Below are positions 54,753 to 63,618 of a DNA stretch of 64,000 nt, piece after piece. Below the pieces are notes generated by a model that did not search any database, had not been told where the DNA came from, and saw only the letters and a list, made by a program, of their open reading frames with translations. The DNA comes from Pandoraea eparura (GTDB lineage Bacteria > Pseudomonadota > Gammaproteobacteria > Burkholderiales > Burkholderiaceae). Every line of letters starts with the position of its first letter. The first letter of the stretch is position 1. The translations under genes were made by a program, and so were the position numbers. The stretch is from positions 140,788-204,787 of the forward strand of contig NZ_CABPSH010000009.1 in NCBI RefSeq assembly GCF_902459725.1, read 5' to 3'.

Positions 54753-55835
54753 ATGTCCTCCTCAAAGACCGCCAAGGCGGGTCACTGGACCATGTACACG
54801 CCGATCGTGGCTCTGGTGGTGCTCGGCATTGCTGGGTTCCTGCCCTACGGTACCTCGCTCGCGGTCTGTGCCGCGGCGCTGGCCGGCGCCGTGTTCTCCG
54901 CCGTGCATCACGCCGAAACGGTCGCCCACAAGGTCGGCGAGCCGTTCGGCACCCTGGTTCTGGCCGTGGCCGTCACGATCATCGAAGTGGCCCTGATCGT
55001 CTCAGTCATGCTTTCAGGCGGGCCCGACAAGGCGGGACTGGCGCGCGATACGGTGTTCGCGGCCATCATGATCGTCTCGACCGGGATCGTCGGCCTGTGC
55101 CTGCTCTTCGGTGGGGTACGTCATCACACCCAGGGCTTTCATGTCGAAGGCGCGAGTGCCGCGCTCGCGGTGCTGTGTGCACTGTCGGTGTTGACGCTGG
55201 TGCTGCCGAACTACACCAGCTCGGTACTGGGCCCCGGCCTCACCGCGTCGCAACTGGCCTTCGAGGGCATGATCTCGCTCGTGCTGTATATGGTGTTCGT
55301 GTTCGTGCAAACGGTGAGCCATCGCGATTACTTCCTCGCAAAAGCGCCGAGCGAAGAAGTGCACGCGACACCGCCGTCGCGTCGTACGGCCGTATTGAGT
55401 CTGGGGCTGCTGGTGGTGGCGCTGCTGGCCGTGGTCGGCCTGGCGAAGAAGCTCTCTCCCGCCGTCGAACATGCAGTCGCCGAGGCCGGCGCGCCGAAAG
55501 CGGTGGTCGGCATTGTGATTGCCGCACTGGTATTGCTGCCGGAAGGACTGGCCGCCCTGCGCGCCGCGCGGGCGAACAAGCTGCAGACGAGCCTGAATCT
55601 GGCGCTCGGCTCAGCGCTGGCAAGTATCGGGCTGACGATTCCGACCGTCGCGGCCGTCTCGCTCGTGCTCGATCAACACATTGAACTGGGGCTCGCCCCG
55701 AAGGAAACCGTCCTGCTTGCGGTCACGCTGCTTGTCGGCGTGATCACGCTCGGCACGGGACGCACCACCGTGCTGCAAGGCGCCGTCCACCTGGTGCTGT
55801 TCGCCGCGTTCCTGTTCCTGGCTATCGTTCCTTGA
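54753..55835 (+). CDS. chaA: Ionic transporter ChaA-type Ca2+/H+ (Na+/H+) antiporter
   Basis: It is an inner-membrane cation/proton antiporter of the CaCA superfamily. The 360-residue product from the ATG at 54753 starts MSSSKTAKAGHWTMYTPIVA, with GGAG ten bases upstream. About 11 membrane segments are seen. The two inverted family repeats are GEPFGTLVLAVAVTIIEVAL (about residues 61-80) and LPEGLAALRAARANKLQTSL followed by NLALGSALASIGLTIPTVAA, each with the key acidic residue. The middle loop (TVSHRDYFLAKAPSEEVHAT) is hydrophilic. Ion preference cannot be read from the sequence. Confidence 0.93.
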   Translation: MSSSKTAKAGHWTMYTPIVALVVLGIAGFLPYGTSLAVCAAALAGAVFSAVHHAETVAHKVGEPFGTLVLAVAVTIIEVALIVSVMLSGGPDKAGLARDTVFAAIMIVSTGIVGLCLLFGGVRHHTQGFHVEGASAALAVLCALSVLTLVLPNYTSSVLGPGLTASQLAFEGMISLVLYMVFVFVQTVSHRDYFLAKAPSEEVHATPPSRRTAVLSLGLLVVALLAVVGLAKKLSPAVEHAVAEAGAPKAVVGIVIAALVLLPEGLAALRAARANKLQTSLNLALGSALASIGLTIPTVAAVSLVLDQHIELGLAPKETVLLAVTLLVGVITLGTGRTTVLQGAVHLVLFAAFLFLAIVP

Positions 55836-56041
55836 CCTTCAAGCGGGCCGGCGCTCGCGCAAGGCATCCATCCGGCGCGATCGTTTCATGCATTCGTCTG
55901 ACGTGTCCTCCCTATGTGTTCAACTGACGCGTTCGTCCGCCATTCTTTTTGGCTCCGGTCGCCCCGCGCGTTCGTTTGGCTAGCGCACTGACACGGCAGA
56001 CGTTGACGGCGCGTCGTCGCATCCGCCGCGCCCCGGTTCGC

Positions 56042-56269
56042 TCAGGCCTTGTCGGTGCCCTGTTTTTTTGTGTCGTTGCCGGTCGCGGCGGCGTCGACGG
56101 TCGTCGATTCGTCCGCCGGGGCGCCGAGCAACGCGCCCAGCAGCTTGCTGCCGACGGCGTTGCGCTTGTTTTGCGCGCCGACCTGCTTGCCGCCTTGCGG
56201 GCCGCGACGCACGCTGGCGTCGATCTTCAGGCCCTTGCGCTTCTGAAGCTCAAATTTCGTCTGTGTCAT
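56042..56269 (-). CDS. Small basic hypothetical protein
   Basis: I do not recognise this 75-residue protein. It starts MTQTKFELQKRKGLKIDASV and is basic in its first 45 residues (Lys and Arg rich, with RRGPQGGKQVGAQNKRN), then acidic and Thr/Asp-rich to the end. No membrane segment or signal peptide is seen. The upstream gene 56324-56578 is 54 bases away on the same strand, so the two may be cotranscribed. Expression is not proven. Confidence 0.5.
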   Translation of the reverse strand: MTQTKFELQKRKGLKIDASVRRGPQGGKQVGAQNKRNAVGSKLLGALLGAPADESTTVDAAATGNDTKKQGTDKA

Positions 56270-56323
56270 GATGCGGTCCGTGATGGGCTTGCCCCTCAGG
56301 CAGGCCGGGTGAAATCCAGTGGT

Positions 56324-56578
56324 TCAGAGATCGATGCCGAGGCTACCGTCGGCGGCCAGCGCCTTGGCCAGCGCGTGCGCGGCTTCGAGCGCGTCGTTGG
56401 CCCACCGATACGCCTCAAGCGTGATATGGGTCAGCGGCGGGTCCAGCGTTTCGATGACGTCGTCCACGTCGCGCCAGCCGGTGAAATGCACCACGCCGTG
56501 GTATTGCCCGTCCGGCGCGGGCAACGTCTCCGCCCAATAATAAAAGCCCTCCGCCAGCAGGCAACCTTCGAAACCCAT
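56324..56578 (-). CDS. Hypothetical protein of 84 residues
   Basis: The frame starts MGFEGCLLAEGFYYWAETLP at the ATG at 56578 (GGGA upstream); an in-frame ATG at 56602 is an alternative. It contains GQYHGVVHFTGWRDVDDVIE and ends in an Ala-rich helix. Aromatic content is high and the protein looks folded. I do not recognise a family. It diverges from riboflavin synthase, with 114 bases between. Confidence 0.55.
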   Translation of the reverse strand: MGFEGCLLAEGFYYWAETLPAPDGQYHGVVHFTGWRDVDDVIETLDPPLTHITLEAYRWANDALEAAHALAKALAADGSLGIDL

Positions 56579-56692
56579 GTCGATCCCGTGAAAAGGCGGC
56601 ATCGTAGCACGTCGCATGGCGAGCGGCATACTGGCGCAACGCAGTAGAATACGGCGACATAGCAACCCACAACTCTAGTTACCGACATCACG

Positions 56693-57430
56693 ATGTTTAC
56701 CGGAATTGTTCAAGGCACGGCCACGCTGTCGTCCATCGAAGATCGCGACGGCATGCGCACCCTCGAGCTGGCGTTTCCCGAAGGTTTTTGCGAAGACCTC
56801 ACGCTCGGGGCCAGCGTCTCCGTCGACGGCGTTTGTCTGACGGTCACGCAATTGCTCTCACCCACCAGCGCGTCGTTCGACGTGATTCTGCAGAGCCTGA
56901 ACGTCACGACACTCGGCGGCTTCGGCGCGGGCGCCCAGGTCAATGTCGAGCGCGCGGCCAAGGATGGCGCCGAAATCGGTGGGCATCCGCTCTCGGGCCA
57001 TATCGACTTCTCGACCGACATCCTCAGCGTGCGCACGTCGGACACGAATCGCGTGCTGCGCATCGCAATTCCGGAAGCGTTCCGCAAGTATGTCTTCGCG
57101 AAAGGATATATCGCGATCAACGGCGCAAGCCTGACGGTCTCGGAAGTCAATCGGCAGGAAGGCTGGTTCGAAGTGTGGCTGATTCCCGAGACGCGCCGCA
57201 TGACGACGTTCGAGGACAAGCTCGCCGGCACACGGGTCAACATCGAGATCGAGCGGAGCACGCAGGTGGTGGTCGACACGGTGCGCGAAGCCGTGCAGGA
57301 GAGTCTCGGCCGTCTGCAGCCGGTGCTCGAAGCGCTGCTCAAGGAAAAGGGCCTCGCGCTCGACGATTTCGTGTCGGTGCCGCAGTTGGCCGCCGACACT
57401 GCCGGGGCCAAACCCGCCTCCAAGGCTTGA
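56693..57430 (+). CDS. ribE: Riboflavin synthase, alpha-subunit family
   Basis: It dismutates two 6,7-dimethyl-8-ribityllumazine molecules into riboflavin. The 245-residue protein has the two tandem lumazine-binding repeats, starting MFTGIVQGTATLSSIEDRDG and, after GGHPLSGHIDFSTDILSVRT, the second repeat with FAKGYIAINGASLTVSEVNR. It resembles the E. coli enzyme (213 residues) more than the usual rib-operon type; an extra 30-residue C-terminal tail is present. The segment FDVILQSLNVTTLGGF replaces the common ETL in repeat 1 by QSL. No other rib gene is nearby. The naming ribC/ribE varies. xthA follows after 28 bases. Confidence 0.9.
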   Translation: MFTGIVQGTATLSSIEDRDGMRTLELAFPEGFCEDLTLGASVSVDGVCLTVTQLLSPTSASFDVILQSLNVTTLGGFGAGAQVNVERAAKDGAEIGGHPLSGHIDFSTDILSVRTSDTNRVLRIAIPEAFRKYVFAKGYIAINGASLTVSEVNRQEGWFEVWLIPETRRMTTFEDKLAGTRVNIEIERSTQVVVDTVREAVQESLGRLQPVLEALLKEKGLALDDFVSVPQLAADTAGAKPASKA

Positions 57431-57458
57431 GCCTGCCGAACACCACTGAAGGAAATTC

Positions 57459-58238
57459 ATGCAACTCGCCACCTGGAACGTCAATTCGCTCAAGGTTCGT
57501 CTCGGTCATGTTCAGGACTGGTTGCGCAGCAACCCGGTCGACGTTCTGTGTCTTCAGGAACTGAAACTGACCGACGAGAACTTCCCGATCACCGAGATCG
57601 CCGCGCTCGGCTACACGTCGCACTTCACCGGCCAGAAGACGTATAACGGCGTCGCACTGCTGGTCAACCACGCGAAGGTGGGCGAAGCGACCGATCTGGT
57701 CAAGAATCTGCCGAATTTTGCCGACGAGCAGCAGCGTCTGATTACCGCAACCATCGGCGGCGTGCGCGTGGTCTGCGGCTACTTTCCGAACGGGCAGGCC
57801 GTCGATTCGGACAAGTTCGTCTACAAGCTGAACTGGCTCGATGCCCTCACCCATTGGCTGTCCGACGAGATGGAGCGCCACCCCCGACTCGCGCTGCTCG
57901 GCGACTACAACATCGCGCCCGAAGACCGCGACGTGCACGACCCCGCGAAATGGGAAGGCCAGAATCTGGTGTCGCCACAGGAACGCCAAGCGTTCGCACG
58001 GCTGCAAGGACTCGGCCTGCGCGATACCTTCCGCATGTTCGATCAACCCGAGAAGACGTTCAGTTGGTGGGACTACCGCATGGGCGCGTTCCGTCGCAAC
58101 GCCGGGTTGCGCATCGATCACATTCTCGTGTCGTCCGCCTTGGCCGAGCGCTGCACCGCGTGCGAGATCGACCGCGTGCCCCGCACATGGGAGCAACCGT
58201 CGGACCACACGCCCGTCGTCGCCACGTTCAAGGACTGA
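57459..58238 (+). CDS. xth: Exodeoxyribonuclease III
   Basis: It is an AP endonuclease and 3'-5' exonuclease acting in base-excision repair. The 259-residue product starts MQLATWNVNSLKVRLGHVQD after a GAAGGAA site. Catalytic segments are LCLQELKLTDENFP (metal-binding Glu), LLGDYNIAPEDRDVHDP (Asp and Asn), SWWDYRMGAFRRNAGLRIDH and SDHTPVVATF (the final His). It follows riboflavin synthase after 28 bases, so both probably share a transcript; a terminator-like structure follows. Confidence 0.95.
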   Translation: MQLATWNVNSLKVRLGHVQDWLRSNPVDVLCLQELKLTDENFPITEIAALGYTSHFTGQKTYNGVALLVNHAKVGEATDLVKNLPNFADEQQRLITATIGGVRVVCGYFPNGQAVDSDKFVYKLNWLDALTHWLSDEMERHPRLALLGDYNIAPEDRDVHDPAKWEGQNLVSPQERQAFARLQGLGLRDTFRMFDQPEKTFSWWDYRMGAFRRNAGLRIDHILVSSALAERCTACEIDRVPRTWEQPSDHTPVVATFKD

Positions 58239-58291
58239 TACGCCGTCGTTGCGATTCGTTGTGCGCTCGGCACTGTTCGATCGTGCAAGGC

Positions 58292-58376
58292 AAACGGCCC
58301 CGAATCTGAATAGTCGCGTCACGTTGGACGTCACGCCAGCGCCTGGAAGTCAGGTCAGGCGCAGGGGCCGTTTTTC
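58292..58376 (+). terminator. Terminator-like structure after xth
   Basis: AAACGGCCCC (58292-58301) is complementary to GGGGCCGTTT (58364-58373), which runs into TTTTTC. Between them GCGCCTG (58339-58345) pairs with CAGGCGC (58356-58362), so a shorter hairpin directly before the T-run is also possible. It lies between the convergent xth and PilZ genes. Confidence 0.65.
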
Positions 58377-58397
58377 GCTATTCGAGCGCTGGGCGGA

Positions 58398-59381
58398 TCA
58401 CTGACCACGGCGGGGATCCGCCAGGCGCGATTCATAGACGAAGCAGCGAATCGCCGCCTTGTTGCGGGTGTCCATCTGCATGAACTCCAGGCCGTAGGCC
58501 CACGTGCCATCGACGCGCGGACCTTCCTCGCTGCGAACCGCCGCCATGCCGAGAATCGGCACGACATCCGCGCCGATCGACACACGGAACTGCAACGCGA
58601 CGAGATGGCACCCGTCGGGCAACGGCGCCTTCACGACGATTCCGGCCCCATCGGCACTGATGTCGCGCACCAGCACCAGCCACTCGGGCGTGTCCTGCGG
58701 GTCGGCGAGCATGCGGGTGAACGAAACACGCGACGTCTCGTCCAGCGGCGACAGACGTGCCACCAGCCGCGTATCGACACGCGGCGTGCGACGCACAGGC
58801 GTCTCGCGCACTTCAGAAGGACGCGAGAGCACCCAATAGTCGAACGCACCGTGATGCGCGCTGTGCACGTCACAATGGAATTCGTACAGGTTGTCGCCGG
58901 GAAACGTCCAGAGCGCAAGCCGGTCGCCCGCCGTCACCGACAGCGGCGTGTCGCCCGACGTCGGCGGCGTGATGATCAACATGCCGTTGGGCGCGCGGCC
59001 GATCAGGCGGGCACGCACGCGCGAGTGCTCGGCATCCGGCGAGACGCGCACTTGCAGCCACGCGCCGATCGGCAACGGCACCGGCAATCCCTGCAGATAC
59101 ACGGTCGATGCACTTGCCCCCAGCGGTGACGCGGAATTCGCGGCCTCCGTGCGCCCCGCCGCCTCGCCAGTTTTCGCCGCGTCGGGAAGCGGCCTGTGTG
59201 GCGCGAACATGGTGAACAGCCAGTCGAGATCGGCCTCGGACGGCAACCGCTCACCCGCCGCCAGCAGCGGTGTGCCGTCGGCGTCGAACAACGGCCAGGA
59301 GAGGGGAACATGGGCGTCAAGCTCGCGACGGTTGACCGCCACGAATCCCGGATAGCCTGACGCAATACCTGTCGAGTACAT
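58398..59381 (-). CDS. PilZ-domain c-di-GMP-binding protein (YcgR-like)
   Basis: It is probably a c-di-GMP effector, perhaps a flagellar brake. The 327-residue product starts MYSTGIASGYPGFVAVNRRE at 59381 with AAGG upstream. An N-terminal YcgR-type region is followed by the PilZ domain at about residues 195-310, with the ligand-binding RxxxR (Arg197-Arg201, VRRTPR) and DxSxxG (Asp240-Gly245, DISADG). No flagellar or cellulose gene is in the window, so the target process is open. The pentapeptide-repeat gene lies upstream on the same strand, 271 bases away. Confidence 0.85.
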   Translation of the reverse strand: MYSTGIASGYPGFVAVNRRELDAHVPLSWPLFDADGTPLLAAGERLPSEADLDWLFTMFAPHRPLPDAAKTGEAAGRTEAANSASPLGASASTVYLQGLPVPLPIGAWLQVRVSPDAEHSRVRARLIGRAPNGMLIITPPTSGDTPLSVTAGDRLALWTFPGDNLYEFHCDVHSAHHGAFDYWVLSRPSEVRETPVRRTPRVDTRLVARLSPLDETSRVSFTRMLADPQDTPEWLVLVRDISADGAGIVVKAPLPDGCHLVALQFRVSIGADVVPILGMAAVRSEEGPRVDGTWAYGLEFMQMDTRNKAAIRCFVYESRLADPRRGQ

Positions 59382-59652
59382 GATGCCTTGGAAAGTACGA
59401 AACCCTTGAGAGCCTGGGAACAAGGCATTGGCCTTCCCGTATTCTGGCGCGCGGGACCGCCCATCGGGCGCCCCCTCGCACGGGCATCCAGCGCCAAAAC
59501 CCAACAAAAGTCGCCAACGTCAGACACTCGACGCATTTGACCATCCGAAAGCGTCACCGAAACAGACGACGGCTTGCGCTTAGGCACGTTTTACCACGAA
59601 AACCCGCATACCCTGACGGTGAAACATCGGGCAAAAATCCTCTCATTCCTGC

Positions 59653-62529
59653 TCAATCTCCCGCGCTCCCCGCGGCGGCGGGAGCGTCGGAAGCGTCAAC
59701 TTCACGACGCGAATGCATCGCCCGTCGAATCGTCTCGGCCCCGAGCGGCAGTCGAATCGCCCAGAACCACGGGAGCGTTTGACGGCACGCCTGCGCCAAC
59801 CCCGGCAAGTGCGCGATGTCTGGACATGTCAGCCAGTCGGCCAACCGCTCCGCCAGCCGGTCCGCCGACCTCGTATCGCCGGCCAGACACTCGCGCAACG
59901 CCAGTGCCTGCGGCACGTTGCGCGATGCGGTGTCGCCCGCCAAGGTGTCGTTCAAGACCGCGAGCGCGAAGTCGCGATAGGCCCTAATTCGCTGCGCAGG
60001 CACTGCCGCCTCGCCTGCCGCCGCCCCCGAAGCGGATTTCGCGATCGACCACGGTCGATGCCATTCCGGTTGGGTGGCCAGCCAGCTCAAGCCAGCCACG
60101 ACGGACATCGATCGAACACGCCTCGCCATGGCGGCACCCAGCGACGCCTCGCCATCGGGCATGACGAACGGGATCTCGCGGAAAACGTCTTCGATATCGG
60201 CACGTCCCGCCCGCCGCAGTTGCACGTGGTTCGGTGAGTGCGCCGAAAGCACTACGGCGTCGAGCCTGTCTGCGGCACTCAATGTCACATTCAATGGCGC
60301 GGGCGACGCCAGCGACGACGCCGCGCCGACGGCCGCGTGCGACGGATCCCACGCCCCATGGCACGCGGCATGAGCGTGGTTCGCCCCGTCCGTACCGAAC
60401 CAGCGGCCGACAAGCCGGACGAAGGGATCGAGCGGAGGTTCCACCGGCCAAAGTGCCGAAAGAAAGCCGAATTCCCTGAGCAGGCCCTGAAGTTGCGTCA
60501 TGCTTCCCGGCACAAAGTCGTCGGGCGACGCCGCATCGCGCGCGATGACTCGCGTGCCGCACCATCGCCAGCCGGGCAGCGCGTCGTAAGTGCGAGACAA
60601 TTCGATCTCCGCCGCCGAGGCATCGGCGCCCGCGCCCAGCACACTGGCCAGCAGATGCCGCGGCAAACGCGCCGCAACCCCGCCGTCTGCCCCAATGAGC
60701 ACAACGAATGCAGCATCGAGCGCGTCGACCCCATCGGCCGAGAGCGCCACAGGCACTTGCGGCGGTAGCGCGTCGAACCACGCGGCCCGAAGCGCCTGCG
60801 CACGCGAATCGCCAACACCACCCCCCCCTTCCCCGGCCCAGTAAAGGGTTTGACACATCGCTCCGGCCAGCGACCACCGGGCCTGAGGCGACGCATCGCT
60901 ACAGTGCCGGTGCAACGCCGTCATGAGCGATGCCGTGCCCCATTGCGCCCGTGCGCCCAACCAGCGCTCGCCCGTCAATTCGTGAAGGGTGCGCTTGATC
61001 CATTGCGCGCGCAGTTCGGCAAAGCCGTCATGCTCGCCGATGCCTCCCGCCTCCATGCTCGACACCAGCAAACGGCCGAGCCAGTCGCTGCGCTGCACGG
61101 AATCGGGCAGCCGCTCCAGCCGTGGCGCCATCTCGCACCCCTTGTCCAATATTCCAGGCGGGCGGGCGAGTGCGACCAATAATTGCAGGAAAACGTTCGC
61201 GCGCGCCGCTGGCTGATCGAGCGGAAATGTCATCAGCGATTGCACGACGCTTTCGAGGTCGGACGGCGTGAGATGACGCAGCCACGCAGCGTCCAGACGA
61301 ACGCGGGCGCCCTGCCACTGCGTGCCGGTCAGCCGGCAGCCGGCCCCGATGCGCACGTCTTTCAAGCTCGCACCGCAGAACCGGGCATGGCGTAAATCGC
61401 AGGCCTCGAAGCGCGCGCCATTGAGCTTCGCCCCGCGCGCGTCCCACCCCAGGAATTCGCATTGGCGGAATTCGGCACTCCGCAGATCCGCACCGATGGC
61501 CTGCCCGTTGCGCATGGCCACCGACGTCCATTGCGAGCGTTTGGCCTTCGCGCCGATCCATTTGGCACCATGCGCGCTGCCCCCGGTAAAACACGCCCCC
61601 TGCAATTGGGTCCGATGGAACGAGGCGCCATCGAGACGCCCCTGCGCAAAGTGCTGTCCCTGGCATCGCGCTTCGCTCAGATCGGTGCCGCACATCACCG
61701 TGTGCGAAAGCTTGGCGCAACGAAGATCGGCCGTCACCAGCCGCGCGCCGCTCACGTCTGCCGCATGAAAGCAGGCACCACGCAAATCGGCCCCCTCGAA
61801 GTCGGCGTTGACCTGATTCGAATACGAAAACCCCGCGTTCGCCAACGATGCCCCGGTCCACCATGCCCCACTGAACTGTCCGCCGCCGAATTGAGCACCC
61901 GGCGCGATCACCCCGCGCAAGTCGCCGTTCGGCATCGACAGATCGGGCAATACGGCGTTGCGCAGATTCGACAGCGTAAGCGCGACACTCTGAACGGCAA
62001 CCGGCCATTCATGCATGGGCAAATGCGCGCAGGCCTGCACGTCGGAAGACGCGTCATCGGTCGACGACAGCCAGTGCCATCGCGGGACGGCCGACGCCTG
62101 ACCACCGGGTTGCGCGCACCATTTCACCAGATCGCGTGCTACCGCAGCAACCCGCGTGCCGTCGAGCAGATGCGAAAAGCGGGTGCGCCATGCCTGCCGC
62201 AGCGCACGCTTGTCGAACGCCAAGTCGACGCCTGCGGCGGTCCCGATGCCATGCGGGGGCGCATCGCTCGCGAATCGATCGGTGGCACCGGCATGCGCGA
62301 CATTTCCGGCGAGCCGGTGCGCCAGCCAGGCCACTTGCAGCGAGATCACGCGACGCTCGTCCGCGTTGGCACGCAGCACCGCGTGGCGCAGCCCCTCGGG
62401 CGGAGGCGCACTGCGTGCCGCCAGTTCGGAAGCCGACAATGCGCGGTCGCTCACGATACCGCCCTCGATCGGGCGGACAACGACGGATGTTTGTGCCCCG
62501 CCCGACATCCCGCTCTGAACCGGCCTCAT
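59653..62529 (-). CDS. Large pentapeptide-repeat protein, possible SopA/NleL-like effector
   Basis: I cannot assign a function. The 958-residue protein starts MRPVQSGMSGGAQTSVVVRP after a strong AAGGAG site. Residues 1-180 are hydrophilic with no signal peptide. Residues 185-410 form a right-handed beta-helix of pentapeptide repeats (A-x-F/L-x-x; for example NADFEGADLRGACFHAADVS). The remaining 540 residues are helical in character, starting LTPSDLESVVQSLMTFPLD, with no recognisable enzyme motif; Cys902 (DWLTCPDIAHL) and Cys915 lie near the C-terminus. This order (disordered head, beta-helix, large C-terminal region with a late Cys) recalls SopA and NleL, HECT-like ubiquitin ligases of type III secretion. 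That link is inference only; no secretion genes are visible here. Confidence 0.75.
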   Translation of the reverse strand: MRPVQSGMSGGAQTSVVVRPIEGGIVSDRALSASELAARSAPPPEGLRHAVLRANADERRVISLQVAWLAHRLAGNVAHAGATDRFASDAPPHGIGTAAGVDLAFDKRALRQAWRTRFSHLLDGTRVAAVARDLVKWCAQPGGQASAVPRWHWLSSTDDASSDVQACAHLPMHEWPVAVQSVALTLSNLRNAVLPDLSMPNGDLRGVIAPGAQFGGGQFSGAWWTGASLANAGFSYSNQVNADFEGADLRGACFHAADVSGARLVTADLRCAKLSHTVMCGTDLSEARCQGQHFAQGRLDGASFHRTQLQGACFTGGSAHGAKWIGAKAKRSQWTSVAMRNGQAIGADLRSAEFRQCEFLGWDARGAKLNGARFEACDLRHARFCGASLKDVRIGAGCRLTGTQWQGARVRLDAAWLRHLTPSDLESVVQSLMTFPLDQPAARANVFLQLLVALARPPGILDKGCEMAPRLERLPDSVQRSDWLGRLLVSSMEAGGIGEHDGFAELRAQWIKRTLHELTGERWLGARAQWGTASLMTALHRHCSDASPQARWSLAGAMCQTLYWAGEGGGGVGDSRAQALRAAWFDALPPQVPVALSADGVDALDAAFVVLIGADGGVAARLPRHLLASVLGAGADASAAEIELSRTYDALPGWRWCGTRVIARDAASPDDFVPGSMTQLQGLLREFGFLSALWPVEPPLDPFVRLVGRWFGTDGANHAHAACHGAWDPSHAAVGAASSLASPAPLNVTLSAADRLDAVVLSAHSPNHVQLRRAGRADIEDVFREIPFVMPDGEASLGAAMARRVRSMSVVAGLSWLATQPEWHRPWSIAKSASGAAAGEAAVPAQRIRAYRDFALAVLNDTLAGDTASRNVPQALALRECLAGDTRSADRLAERLADWLTCPDIAHLPGLAQACRQTLPWFWAIRLPLGAETIRRAMHSRREVDASDAPAAAGSAGD

Positions 62530-62654
62530 GCGTCGCTCCTTGGCGCGCGCTCACAGGCGCACGCAAAAAGGCACCATGTTGCCGAAGGAATGCGACCCTG
62601 CGCGCCGGGGAAATTCCGATTTGGTGGGCAGGCCCGTCGGGCAGGACGGTCGTC

Positions 62655-63563
62655 TCAGCCGAGGCAGAGTGCCAGCGCGTCACGCCAGTCGGGCGCGCGA
62701 ACACCAAAGGTACGGGCGAGCTTGTCGTTGTCGAGCACCGAATACGCCGGGCGCTTGGCCGGCAATGGATAGGCAGAAGTCGGAATTGCCACAACGTTCG
62801 GACGCTTCTGCGCTGCGCTCAGGTCGAGAATCGCCTCAGTGAACCCGTGCCAGGTTGTCTGCCCGGCCGCCGTCAGGTGGTACAGGCCGCCATGCTCGCG
62901 CCAGAAGTCGGCATCGCCTCCGCTCACGCCGTCCGTCCCGTCGTGCCGCCCGTCGAACCCCTGCACCAACACCTGCGAGGTCAATTCGGCGATGGTGCGA
63001 CACCACGTGGGTGCCCCATGCTGGTCGGCCACGATGCGCAATTCGTCGCGCTCGCGCGCGAGTCGTTGCACGGTGAGGAGGAAGTTTGCGCCGCGCGAGC
63101 CGTACACCCAGCTCGTGCGCAGTACCAGATGGTTTGCGCCGCTCGCCGCGATGGCCGCTTCGCCCGCCAGCTTGGTGCGACCGTAGGCGTTCTGCGGGTT
63201 GGTCGGTTCGTCCTCGCGATAGGGCGTGGACGAGGTGCCGTCGAAGACGTAGTCGGTGGAAAAGTGAACAACGAGCGCGCCAGAGCGCTTGGCCGCTTCG
63301 GCCATGATCCCCGGCACGACCGCATTGACCTGATAGGCCGCGGCCTCGTCCGTCTCGGCGCGGTCGACCGCCGTATAGGCCGCCGGATTGACGATCAGAT
63401 CGGGCGAGAAGTCGCGCAAGGTGCGCACCACGCTATCGGTATCGAGCAGGTCCATCTCGCGGCGACCGGGGGCGTGCACGTCGCCCAAGCCTTGCAGGCT
63501 GCGTGCCAGCTCCCAGCCGACCTGCCCGGTGGCGCCCGTCAACAGGATGCGTCGTCTTGCCAT
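62655..63563 (-). CDS. rfbD: dTDP-4-dehydrorhamnose reductase
   Basis: It carries out the last step of dTDP-L-rhamnose synthesis for surface polysaccharide. The 302-residue product from the ATG at 63563 (GGGAG seven bases upstream) starts MARRRILLTGATGQVGWELA with the NADPH-binding GxxGxxG. The short-chain dehydrogenase catalytic Tyr-x-x-x-Lys is in NAYGRTKLAGEAAIAASG, and VVHFSTDYVFDGTSSTPYRE is characteristic of RmlD. The other rml genes are not in the window. It lies downstream of ntrC on the same strand. Confidence 0.93.
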   Translation of the reverse strand: MARRRILLTGATGQVGWELARSLQGLGDVHAPGRREMDLLDTDSVVRTLRDFSPDLIVNPAAYTAVDRAETDEAAAYQVNAVVPGIMAEAAKRSGALVVHFSTDYVFDGTSSTPYREDEPTNPQNAYGRTKLAGEAAIAASGANHLVLRTSWVYGSRGANFLLTVQRLARERDELRIVADQHGAPTWCRTIAELTSQVLVQGFDGRHDGTDGVSGGDADFWREHGGLYHLTAAGQTTWHGFTEAILDLSAAQKRPNVVAIPTSAYPLPAKRPAYSVLDNDKLARTFGVRAPDWRDALALCLG

Positions 63564-63618
63564 GGTAAAGCTCCCGTGTAGCCGAATCGTCAAACCAGGG
63601 AGCCTACCGTGATTGGCG

